A stretch of 64,000 nt of DNA from Kribbella sp. ALI-6-A (GTDB lineage Bacteria > Actinomycetota > Actinomycetes > Propionibacteriales > Kribbellaceae), in the NCBI RefSeq assembly GCF_001984195.1, contig NZ_MTQN01000011.1, forward strand, positions 1,116,001 through 1,180,000, given 5' to 3'. A program made the position numbers and the translations under genes. Below, piece by piece: positions 57,316 through 64,000 of this stretch. The notes under the pieces were generated by a model. That model was not told where the DNA came from. It ran no database searches and was given only the letters and a program-made list of their open reading frames with translations. Positions within the stretch are counted from its first letter, which is position 1; each line of letters begins with the position of its first letter.

Positions 57316-59844
57316 CTAGAGGCGCGGATCGACCGGCTCGGACTCCAGGGCGAGTACGGCGAAGACGCACTCGTGGATGCGCCAGAGCGGTTCGCCGCGG
57401 GCTGCGCGTTCGAGGGACTCGAGACCGAGGGCGTACTCGCGCAGCGCGAGCGAGCGTTTGTGGCCGAGGTTCCGGTTCCGCAGGCGCTCGAAGTTGGCCG
57501 GCTCGGTGTAGTCGGGGCCGTAGATGATGCGCAGGTACTCCTGCCCGCGCACCTTCAGCCCCGGCTGCGCCAGGCCTTTGCCGGTCCGGACCAGGTTCGC
57601 GGCCGGCTTCACCACCATGCCCTCACCACCGGCTCCGGTGAGTTCCTCCCACCACGCGATTCCTTCGGCCCACGACGTCTCGTCGACGAACAGCCGCCGC
57701 GTCGGCGTGAACAGCGAGGGGCCCTCGGCAACCAACCGGTCGGCGATCCCGAGGTGCCAGGCATGCGGCCGGTCGTGGTACGTCGCACCCTCCGACGCGA
57801 GCACCTGGAACGGCGCCACCCGTACGCCGTCCAGCCCGTCCGTCGGCCAGCAGTACCGGCGATAGGCGGCGCTGAACAGTTCCGCGTTCGCCGTACGGCG
57901 CTCGGTGCGCGCGAGCAGGTCGCCGACGTCGAGTCCGGCCGCCTGTGCCGACACCAGCGCGGAGGTTGCTGCAGGCAACGACGTACGGGCGGCGGCGCCG
58001 ACCGCGGCGTACTGGTCGCGGAGCAGGTCGCCGGCCTTCGCGCTCCACGGCAGCAGCTCGGCGTCGAGCAGCAGCCAGGAGGTCTCCAGCTCGTCGAACA
58101 GTCCCGCGGCGTCGACGACCTCGCGCAGCCGGAGCAGGAGCTCGCCGGTCAGCTCCGGGCCGAAGAACGACCGTCCCGTCCGGGTGTGCACAGCGCCGCG
58201 ACCGGCCAGACCGAACCGCTGCAGCGCGACGTCGTCGTCGCGCGTGACGAGCACGACCGCGCGCGACCCCATGTGCTTCTCCTCGCAGACGAGGTCGGTT
58301 ACGCCCTGCGCCTGGTACGCCTCGAACGCCTGCCGCGGGTGCTCCAGCAGCCCGGGCTCCGGCGAGGTCCCGACCGGGCTCATCGTCGGCGGCAGGTACA
58401 GCAGGAACCGCGGATCGATCGCGAACCGGCTCATCACCTCCAGCGCCGCCCCGGCCTGCTCGGCCCGCACACTGAGCCGGCCGTGCGTCGCGGTCTCGAT
58501 CACCCGCCGGCCGGTGACGTCGGTGATGTCGAGCCCGTCGGGCTCCCGCGCCGGAGCACTCGGGACGTGCAGGGGTTTGGCCGGCGCGTAGTACTCCTCA
58601 GCAGCCTGTACGGCGACCAGCTCGCGCTCGGGATAGCGCAGCGCCGTCAGCGCGCCGCCGAAGACGCAGCCGGTGTCGAGGCAGGTCGTGTTGTTGATCC
58701 ACTCCGGCTCCGGCGTCGGGGTGTGTCCGTAGACCACCATCGCGCGTCCGCGGTAGTCCTGGGCCCACGGGTAGCGCACGGGCAGGCCGAACTCGTCGGT
58801 CTCGCCCGTCGTTTCGCCGTACAGGCAGAAGGCGCGCACCCGGCCGGAGGCGCGCCCGTGCATCCGCTCGACCAGTCCCGCGTGCGAGACCACCAGCTTG
58901 CCGCCGTCGAACACGTAATGCGAGACCAGCCCGTCGACGAACTGCTCCACCTGCCGCCGGAACTCCTCGGGCTCCTCCGCCAGCTGAGCCAACGACTCCT
59001 CGAGCCCGTGACTGACCTTGACGTTCTTGCCCCGCAGGGCCCGCAGCAGCTTGTCCTCGTGGTTGCCCGGCACGCAGTAGGCGTTGCCGGAAGCAACCAT
59101 CCCCATCACCAGCCGGAGCACGCCGGGGGTGTCGGGCCCACGGTCCACGAGGTCGCCGACGAACACCACTCTTCTACCGTTGACCGACCTTGCATCCACA
59201 GCACGGCCTCGGTCGTCTCTGGAAATCGTGTAGTCCAACTCAGTGAGCAGCTGCTCCAACTCCGCCCGGCACCCGTGGATGTCCCCGATGATGTCGAACG
59301 GACCCGTCTGATCCGTCAGGTCGTTGAACAGCTTCGTCCGCTCGATCTCGACGGCGTCGATCTCCTCCACCGTCGTCAGCACGTGCACCCCACGGAAGCC
59401 CTCGCGCTTGAGACTCTTCAGCCCCCGCCGCAGCTGCGACCGCTGCCGCACCACCACCTTCGACCCGAACTGCCGATCCGGCCGCGCCGCGTTCCGCTCC
59501 ACGCAGACCTTCTCCGGCGGATCGAGCACGATCGCCACCGGCAGTACGTCGTGCTCGCGCGCCAGCGCCACCAGCTCCCGCCGCGCCTCGGGCTGCACGT
59601 TGGTCGCGTCGATCACCGTCAGCCGCCCGGCCGCGAGCCGCTTGCCGGCGATGAAGTGCAGCACCTCGAACGCGTCCTTGGTCGCCGCCTGGTCGTTCTC
59701 GTCGTCGGACACCAGCCCACGGCACACGTCGCTGGAGATCACCTCGGTACCGAGAAAGTGCCGCCGCGCGAACGTCGACTTGCCGGACCCACTGGCGCCG
59801 ACCAGTACGACGAGGCTCAGCGCGGGAATGCCGATCGTGCTCAT
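57316..59844 (-). CDS. pnkp: RNA repair polynucleotide kinase-phosphatase-ligase (bacterial Pnkp)
   Basis: 842 aa, three modules in the bacterial Pnkp order. 5'-kinase (about 1-170): P-loop GASGSGKST (16-24). 2',3'-phosphatase (about 180-420): binuclear metallophosphoesterase motifs GDIHG, GDLVDRG, GNHED, SHAG and YGHTPTPEP. C-terminal ligase-like adenylyltransferase (about 470-842): nucleotidyl Lys523 in EEKHMGSRAV, and later GGEGMVVKP. It heals broken RNA ends and needs Hen1 for sealing. ATG 59844 overlaps the hen1 stop as ATGA, so the two are coupled. Confidence 0.96.
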   Translation of the reverse strand: MSTIGIPALSLVVLVGASGSGKSTFARRHFLGTEVISSDVCRGLVSDDENDQAATKDAFEVLHFIAGKRLAAGRLTVIDATNVQPEARRELVALAREHDVLPVAIVLDPPEKVCVERNAARPDRQFGSKVVVRQRSQLRRGLKSLKREGFRGVHVLTTVEEIDAVEIERTKLFNDLTDQTGPFDIIGDIHGCRAELEQLLTELDYTISRDDRGRAVDARSVNGRRVVFVGDLVDRGPDTPGVLRLVMGMVASGNAYCVPGNHEDKLLRALRGKNVKVSHGLEESLAQLAEEPEEFRRQVEQFVDGLVSHYVFDGGKLVVSHAGLVERMHGRASGRVRAFCLYGETTGETDEFGLPVRYPWAQDYRGRAMVVYGHTPTPEPEWINNTTCLDTGCVFGGALTALRYPERELVAVQAAEEYYAPAKPLHVPSAPAREPDGLDITDVTGRRVIETATHGRLSVRAEQAGAALEVMSRFAIDPRFLLYLPPTMSPVGTSPEPGLLEHPRQAFEAYQAQGVTDLVCEEKHMGSRAVVLVTRDDDVALQRFGLAGRGAVHTRTGRSFFGPELTGELLLRLREVVDAAGLFDELETSWLLLDAELLPWSAKAGDLLRDQYAAVGAAARTSLPAATSALVSAQAAGLDVGDLLARTERRTANAELFSAAYRRYCWPTDGLDGVRVAPFQVLASEGATYHDRPHAWHLGIADRLVAEGPSLFTPTRRLFVDETSWAEGIAWWEELTGAGGEGMVVKPAANLVRTGKGLAQPGLKVRGQEYLRIIYGPDYTEPANFERLRNRNLGHKRSLALREYALGLESLERAARGEPLWRIHECVFAVLALESEPVDPRL

Positions 59845-61271
59845 GCCGCACCCTCCGTCCGCCGGAACACCGCGAGCTGCGTCGGCGGCCCGACCTCCGG
59901 GTCATCCGGTCCGACGGAGCGGTACTCCACGCCGTACCCGAACCTGGCCGCGACCCCGTCGGCCCACGCCCTGAACTCAGCCCGCGTCCACTCGAACCGG
60001 TGGTCCGGGTGCCGGAAGGCCCCGGCCGGGAGCTTCTCGAACCGCACGTTGTACTCCGAGTTCGGCGTCGTCACCACCACGGCGCCCGGCTGCGCAGCGC
60101 CGAACACCGCCTGAGCCAGCGCCGGCAGTCGCGGCTGATCCACGTGTTCGACCACCTCCATCAGCACGGCGACGTCGACCCCGGCCAGCCGCGCGTCGGC
60201 GTACGTCACCGACGACTGGAACACCCGGAGCCGCTCCCGCTGCCGATCCGACATCTCCCGCACGTGCAACCGCCGCTCCAGCCGATCCAGCGCCCGAGCC
60301 GAGACATCACACGCCAGTACCTGATCGATCTCCCCGACCTTCAGCAGCTCCCCCACCAACGCCCCTTCGCCACACCCGAGATCAGCCACCCGCCGCCCAC
60401 GCAACTCCCGTACGACGCCGAGCACGGTTTGCCGCCGCTCAACCGCCAGCGCGACGCGCGCCTCGCCCGTCGCGGTGTCGTCTCCGGCCTCGACCTGGAC
60501 CTCGTCGGGCAGCGTCTCGCCATCGGCCTCGGTCAGCCGTTCCAGCGCCGCATCCGACAGGTTCCGGCGGTGCGCCAGGTAGCGGCGGCTGATCAGGTCC
60601 TTCTCCGGGTGGGCGCCGAGCCAGCCCTCGCCAGCTCGGACGAGCTTGTCGACCTCGTCCGAGCCGACCCAGTAGTGCTTGGCGTCGTCCAGGACCGGCA
60701 GCAGCACGTACAGGTGGTTGAGCGCGTCAGCCAGCCGCAGAGTCCCGTGCAGCCGCAGGTCGACGTACCGGGAGTCGCCCCACTCGGGGATCTCCGGGTC
60801 GAGCGGCACCGGGCGCGCGTCGACGGACCAGCCGAGCGGACCGAAGAGCCGCTCGGCGAGCGCCGGTCCGCCGCTGCACGGCAGCGCCGGGACGTGCAGG
60901 TCGAGCTCGATCGCCCGCGCGGCCAGCTCGGGCCGCGCGTCGCACCGCCCGTTCATCGCCGTCCGGAACAGCTTGCCGAGCGCGACCGCGAGCAGGCTGG
61001 AGGCGGCGTACGGGCGATCGTTCACGTACTGCCCGAGCGTGAACCCCTCGGCAGCGCGCCCTTTTCCTGACCGGACCAGCGCGATCGGATCCACCTCAAG
61101 CAGCACCGCCGCCGTACAGGCCTGGTCTGTCGCCTCCGGGTAGATCACGTGCGCGACCCCGCCCGCGACCTCGAGGGACTGCGGTCGCGCGGGGTTCTTG
61201 TGCAGCAGGAAGCCGAGCTCGGCCGCCGGGGCGCCGAGACCGCTGGACGTGGTGGCGATGGTCAGGAACAC
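59841..61271 (-). CDS. hen1: RNA 3'-terminal 2'-O-methyltransferase, Hen1 family
   Basis: 476 aa. N-terminal Hen1-specific domain (about 1-240; TTSSGLGAPAAELGFLLHKNP, VEWGDSRY-like EWGDSRYVDL), which in known pairs stimulates the Pnkp ligase. The C-terminal methyltransferase (about 260-476) has the SAM motif VADLGCGEGAL and the metal-binding E-x-x-E-H in LMEVVEHVDQPRL with a later His in FRHPDHRFEWTRAEF. It methylates the 3'-terminal 2'-OH so that the repaired site resists re-cleavage. GTG start at 61271. No toxin gene is next to the pair. Confidence 0.96.
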   Translation of the reverse strand: MFLTIATTSSGLGAPAAELGFLLHKNPARPQSLEVAGGVAHVIYPEATDQACTAAVLLEVDPIALVRSGKGRAAEGFTLGQYVNDRPYAASSLLAVALGKLFRTAMNGRCDARPELAARAIELDLHVPALPCSGGPALAERLFGPLGWSVDARPVPLDPEIPEWGDSRYVDLRLHGTLRLADALNHLYVLLPVLDDAKHYWVGSDEVDKLVRAGEGWLGAHPEKDLISRRYLAHRRNLSDAALERLTEADGETLPDEVQVEAGDDTATGEARVALAVERRQTVLGVVRELRGRRVADLGCGEGALVGELLKVGEIDQVLACDVSARALDRLERRLHVREMSDRQRERLRVFQSSVTYADARLAGVDVAVLMEVVEHVDQPRLPALAQAVFGAAQPGAVVVTTPNSEYNVRFEKLPAGAFRHPDHRFEWTRAEFRAWADGVAARFGYGVEYRSVGPDDPEVGPPTQLAVFRRTEGAA

Positions 61272-61586
61272 CGGCTCATTCGACCACGCGAACCGTCCTC
61301 CGGGCCGCTGTATTTGTCCAGAGCAACTACCGCGCGGTTTGTCAGGAGCAGCCCGACTCTCCCGCCGGCGCCGCCCGAAACCCGCCGGCGGAGACTTTCC
61401 AGCTGCCGGGCAGGCCCGGATCGATTACTGAGACACGCGCGCGCACCTCTGGCGCGTTCGGCCGGTTTGGTTCTAGCTTGTTGAGCAGAAGATGCGTCGC
61501 TACAGACCGTCCTTCCCCGCTGACAGTCCGTACTTGTCCCCGGTTTGTGGCGAGTACCCACCCACGCCCGATCCGGGGAAAGGACC
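61272..61586. other. Intergenic region between hen1 and the leader ORF
   Basis: 315 bases. I see GC-rich direct repeats of CCGCCGGCG near 61365 and 61385, and possible promoter sequence (TTGGTTCTAGCTTG near 61471) facing right. The leader ORF's ribosome binding site GGGGAAAGGACC comes at the end. No gene is supported. Confidence 0.45.
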
Positions 61587-61643
61587 ATGGTTACAGCTCC
61601 CTCAGGCCGCCCGGCCACCGCGACCGCAGAGGTCCGCCGGTGA
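61587..61643 (+). CDS. 18-residue leader ORF coupled to the downstream gene
   Basis: ATG at 61587 follows GGGGAAAGGACC, the best ribosome binding site in this region, and encodes MVTAPSGRPATATAEVRR before TGA at 61641-61643. That stop overlaps the GTG of the next gene as GTGA. The peptide has no amino-acid run suggesting classic attenuation. It may exist to deliver ribosomes to the following start; translation is inferred from the signals alone. Confidence 0.45.
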   Translation: MVTAPSGRPATATAEVRR

Positions 61644-61960
61644 AACCCCAGACCTTCGAACTCGTCCGTTTCACCGACGTCAGCGGCGTCTCCGGCACCG
61701 GAGTGGTGGCCGAAGGCTGCGTGTTCACCGACGGCTCGGTGGCGCTGCGCTGGCACGGCGCGAACCCGTCGACCGCGATCTGGCCGGACATCGACTCGAT
61801 CCTCGCCGTGCACGGCCACTGCGGCGCCACCGTGGTCCGCTGGCTGGACGTCTCCGAGATGGAGACCGTGCCCGGCACCGACCTGCTGCCCGGCGAGGTC
61901 GCGCACATCCTGGCCACCGGCCGGCTCACCCACCACCCGCCGGCGGTCGCGACCGCCTGA
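61640..61960 (+). CDS. Small conserved actinobacterial protein
   Basis: 106 aa, beginning KPQTFELVRFTDVSGVSGTG, with VVAEGCVFTDGSVALRWHG, STAIWPD and AVHGHCGATVVRWLD. Proteins with the DVSGVSGTGVVAEG..DGSVALRW core are widespread in streptomycete-like genomes and unassigned. No signal or TM helix. GTG 61640 has no separate ribosome binding site; it overlaps the stop of an 18-residue leader ORF with a good one. A longer frame from 61478 lacks family similarity upstream. Confidence 0.7.
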   Translation: MKPQTFELVRFTDVSGVSGTGVVAEGCVFTDGSVALRWHGANPSTAIWPDIDSILAVHGHCGATVVRWLDVSEMETVPGTDLLPGEVAHILATGRLTHHPPAVATA

Positions 61961-62137
61961 CGCACGGAGCTGCAGCCGCTCGACGAGAGGGTGCCGAGTA
62001 GCGTCGCCGCTCGGGCGCTACCGCTCGACGGGTCGACGCCCACCACCGACCAACCTCCCGGCGCTGCGCGGTCCCACGCTCAACTCGGGCCCGTACCGGC
62101 CGTCGGCAGGTGCTTGATCAGTGGTGGAGATCGGTGA

Positions 62138-62767
62138 TCAAGCCGCGAGGCCGGTCAGCGCGAAGAACTCCTGGCGGGACGCCGGGTTGTCGCGCAGCGT
62201 GCCGTGCACGGCCGACGTCACCGTCGTCGAGCCGGTCGCGCGAACGCCGCGCAACGACATGCACTGGTGCTCGGCCTCGATCACCACGCCGACGCCCTTC
62301 GGCGCGAGATGGCCCTGCAGCCAGTCGGCGACCTGCTTGGTCAGCCGCTCCTGAACCTGCAGGTCGCGAGCGAACAGTTCCACCACGCGCGCCAGCTTGG
62401 ACAAGCCGAGGATCCGGTCGCCCGGCAGGTAGCCGACGTGCGCGACGCCCTGGAACGGCAGCATGTGGTGCTCGCACAGCGACTGCACCGGGATGTCCCG
62501 GGCCAGCACCAGCTCGTCGTACCCCTCGTCGTTGGGGAACGTGGTCAGGTCGAACTCGCGCGGCGTCAGCATCTCGGCGTACGCGTGGGCGACCCGGCGG
62601 GGCGTGTCGGCCAGGTGGGCGCTGAGCGGGTCGCGACCCAGCGCGACCAGCAGGTCGGCCACCGCGCGTTCCGCGGCCGGCAGGTCGATCTCCGGGCGGC
62701 CGCCCACGACGTGCAGTTTGGCCGGTCCTGCCGTGGCCGGTTCGGCGAGCTCGGTCTGGATCGTCAT
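62138..62767 (-). CDS. folE: GTP cyclohydrolase I
   Basis: 209 aa. Converts GTP to 7,8-dihydroneopterin triphosphate for folate or other pterins. Zn ligands Cys98 and His101 in LCEHHMLPF and Cys169 in EHQCMSLRG are all present, with catalytic HVGYLPG and GLSKLARVV. ATG 62767 has GGAGGGGCGC upstream. It is not with other folate genes but divergent from a Cys-rich HTH regulator, with a small inverted repeat between, so it may be a second, regulated copy. Confidence 0.95.
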   Translation of the reverse strand: MTIQTELAEPATAGPAKLHVVGGRPEIDLPAAERAVADLLVALGRDPLSAHLADTPRRVAHAYAEMLTPREFDLTTFPNDEGYDELVLARDIPVQSLCEHHMLPFQGVAHVGYLPGDRILGLSKLARVVELFARDLQVQERLTKQVADWLQGHLAPKGVGVVIEAEHQCMSLRGVRATGSTTVTSAVHGTLRDNPASRQEFFALTGLAA

Positions 62768-62810
62768 GCGCCCCTCCTGGTGATCGAAGACGCTCAGCTT
62801 ACTGTTTCGT

Positions 62811-62832
62811 CAACCAAAGTTGGAGATAGAAT
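62811..62832. promoter_or_regulatory. Divergent promoter region with inverted repeat and -10 box
   Basis: CAAC-N4-GTTG at 62811-62822 lies between folE and the HTH gene. TAGAAT at 62827-62832 ends 6 nt before the regulator's GTG, which fits a leaderless transcript. Autoregulation is a possibility. Confidence 0.4.
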
Positions 62833-62838
62833 CATCCC

Positions 62839-63492
62839 GTGGACCGACAGGCCAACCTGCAAGCGGTCGCCGCGCTGGACGAACCGACCCGGCGGCGCCT
62901 GTACGAGTACGTCGTCGCAGCCGCCGAGCCGGTGAGCCGCGACGACGCGGCCGCGGCCCTGGCGATCCCGCGCAACACCGCCGCCTTCCACCTCGACAAG
63001 CTCGCGGCCGAGGGTCTGCTCGCCGTCGTCCATGCTCGCCGTACGGGCCGCACCGGTCCCGGCGCCGGCCGCCCCGCGAAGCTCTACCGCCGCTCCGACG
63101 CCGAGATCGAGATCTCCCTGCCCGAGCGCCAGTACGCCGTCGCGGGGCATCTCCTCGCCGGCGCCATCGAGGACGCCGATTCGTCCGGCGGGTCGGCCCG
63201 GCAGGCCCTCGCACGCCGGGCTCGCGCCTACGGCGAAGCCCTCCCCGGCCAGTCCGTCGATGAGGTGCTCGCGAGCCAGGGCTTCGAGCCTCACCCCGAA
63301 GGCGACACGATCGCCCTGTCCAACTGCCCGTTCCGCGCACTGGCCAAGGAATACCCCGCCCTGGTCTGCACGATGACGCTGCACCTGGTCGAGGGTGCGC
63401 TCGCCGCCCGCCCGGCCGCCGGCCTCCAGGCCGAACTCCACCCCACCCCGGACCACTGCTGCGTCCGCCTCCTCCCCCACCCGGCTGCCTGA
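62839..63492 (+). CDS. HTH transcriptional regulator with C-terminal Cys cluster
   Basis: 217 aa. A winged helix of ArsR/MarR type (about 8-70: ALDEPTRRRLYEYVVAA.., IPRNTAAFHLDKLAAEGL) is followed by a domain with Cys residues in LSNCPFRALAK, ALVCTMTL and DHCCVRL. The same layout occurs in SufR/YdfF-type regulators that bind an Fe-S cluster. GTG at 62839 with TAGAAT 6 nt upstream. Divergent from folE. It may sense redox or iron; this is inferred from the Cys spacing only. Confidence 0.85.
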   Translation: MDRQANLQAVAALDEPTRRRLYEYVVAAAEPVSRDDAAAALAIPRNTAAFHLDKLAAEGLLAVVHARRTGRTGPGAGRPAKLYRRSDAEIEISLPERQYAVAGHLLAGAIEDADSSGGSARQALARRARAYGEALPGQSVDEVLASQGFEPHPEGDTIALSNCPFRALAKEYPALVCTMTLHLVEGALAARPAAGLQAELHPTPDHCCVRLLPHPAA

Positions 63493-63628
63493 CACGCATC
63501 CACTCGCCCACCGGCGTCGCCTCACCGTCACGGCCAGCCGCTGACCCAGCAGCGCTGCCGCCGCACCCCCGGCCCCTTCCCCTCCGCTTTCCTTCCCTCA
63601 CCTGCACCCCTCCACGCCCCGCGACAGC

Positions 63629-63634
63629 TAGGCT
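63629..63634 (+). promoter_or_regulatory. -10 box of the ybaK-like gene (leaderless)
   Basis: TAGGCT ends 7 nt before the GTG at 63642; no ribosome binding site is present. Confidence 0.5.
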
Positions 63635-63641
63635 CGTCAGA

Positions 63642-64000
63642 GTGGCGAAGACCAAGCACACCGCAGCAGGCACCCCGGCGACCGTCGCGCTGACCAAAGC
63701 CGGGTTGCCGTTCACCACGCACGCCTACGAGCACGACCCGGCGGCGAAGTCCTACGGGCTGGAAGCCGCCGAAGCGCTCGGCCTCGACCCGGTCCAGGTG
63801 TTCAAGACGCTGCTCGTCGAAGTCGACGGCAAGCTCGCCGTCGGCGTCGTACCGGTGGATCGGCAGCTCGACCTCAAGGCCGTCGCCGCCGCCCTGAACG
63901 GCAAGAAGGCGGTGATGGCCGACCCGGCCGCCGCCGAGCGCACCACCGGGTACGTCGTGGGCGGGATCAGCCCGATCGGCCAGAAGCGCCGGCTGCCGAC
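63642..64000 (+). CDS. ybaK: YbaK/EbsC-family Cys-tRNA(Pro) deacylase, N-terminal part
   Basis: The frame is open to the right edge (119 complete codons plus two bases). AKTKHTAAGTPATVALTKAG, FTTHAYEHDPAAKSYGLEAAEAL, VFKTLLVEVDGKLAVGVVPVD and GGISPIGQKRRLPT match the YbaK deacylase, with the Lys in VFKTL and the GGISPxGxK loop that form the active site. It hydrolyses mischarged Cys-tRNA(Pro). GTG at 63642 with TAGGCT 7 nt before. Confidence 0.92.
   Translation, partial: MAKTKHTAAGTPATVALTKAGLPFTTHAYEHDPAAKSYGLEAAEALGLDPVQVFKTLLVEVDGKLAVGVVPVDRQLDLKAVAAALNGKKAVMADPAAAERTTGYVVGGISPIGQKRRLP

Noticed and set aside
57373..60114. 913-codon frame antisense to pnkp and hen1
   Set aside because: Both sense genes carry complete catalytic motifs; the antisense translation has no domain pattern.
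1..64000. tRNA, rRNA, riboswitch or transposase
   Set aside because: I looked for T-arm GTTCRA motifs with acceptor pairing, conserved riboswitch cores and DDE or recombinase motifs and found none that held up; a covariance-model search would be needed to exclude RNAs fully.

Overview
The window is a 64 kb stretch of very high-GC actinobacterial chromosome. Gene content, GTG starts, leaderless promoters and synteny around sucB, lipB, lipA and glnA suggest a soil actinomycete of the Kribbella/Nocardioides type. The genus is an inference from gene style, not a measured match. There are no rRNA, tRNA, transposase, integrase or CRISPR genes that I can support.

Layout. 1-3.1 kb: a catabolic cluster (DUF2848 protein, MHS-family transporter, GntR regulator, carbon-nitrogen hydrolase) arranged as two divergent pairs, each with one copy of the same palindromic operator. 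3.1-8.5 kb: core lipoate-dependent metabolism (lpdA, sucB) and a TIGR01777 epimerase. 8.8-12.9 kb: a TetR/efflux pair and a membrane pseudokinase. 13-15.6 kb: lipB, a membrane protein with a repetitive acidic TQ-rich tail, and a small VOC protein. 15.7-24.6 kb: accessory genes, namely a frameshifted LysR gene, an ABC-2 exporter, an ECF41-type sigma factor operon, LtrA and a NarL-type two-component system. 24.6-30.6 kb: core genes again (lipA, DUF4191, VOC, a Cfa-like methyltransferase, RDD protein, glnA with a GlnR site). 30.7-34.7 kb: an ABC exporter followed by an OmpR-type two-component system. 34.7-44.1 kb: secreted functions (GH76 glycosidase, peptidoglycan amidase, CBM13 beta-helix protein, PhoD phosphatase, beta-propeller-like protein) plus an SsuD-like monooxygenase. 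44.4-51.4 kb: a K+ channel, a DUF222-HNH protein, a 1.1 kb gene-free repeat region, a MazG-like protein, a HAAS-like membrane protein and an O-methyltransferase/ABC operon. 51.5-57.3 kb: adenosine kinase, an aldo-keto reductase/SDR/TetR operon and a Tat-exported metallophosphoesterase. 57.3-61.3 kb: the pnkp-hen1 RNA repair pair. 61.6-64 kb: a small conserved protein with a coupled leader ORF, folE, a Cys-rich HTH regulator and the start of a YbaK-family deacylase.

The most unusual items are four. (1) An ECF41 operon carries, besides the sigma factor with its own SnoaL-like tail, a separate free-standing copy of that tail with both DGGG and NPxKL motifs; it has an ECF41-like promoter element in front. 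(2) A 60-nt hairpin with a perfect 15-bp arm encloses the ribosome binding site and start codon of phoD. (3) A 0.8 kb array of about two dozen degenerate 24-36 bp repeats is followed by a strictly 20-bp-phased second repeat family, with no gene in either. (4) The GntR regulon has matched operators in both divergent promoters. Several genes (lipB, 13850, 15292, lipA, the RDD gene, 32555, 62839, ybaK) have a TAnnnT box 6-7 nt before the start codon, the pattern of leaderless transcripts.
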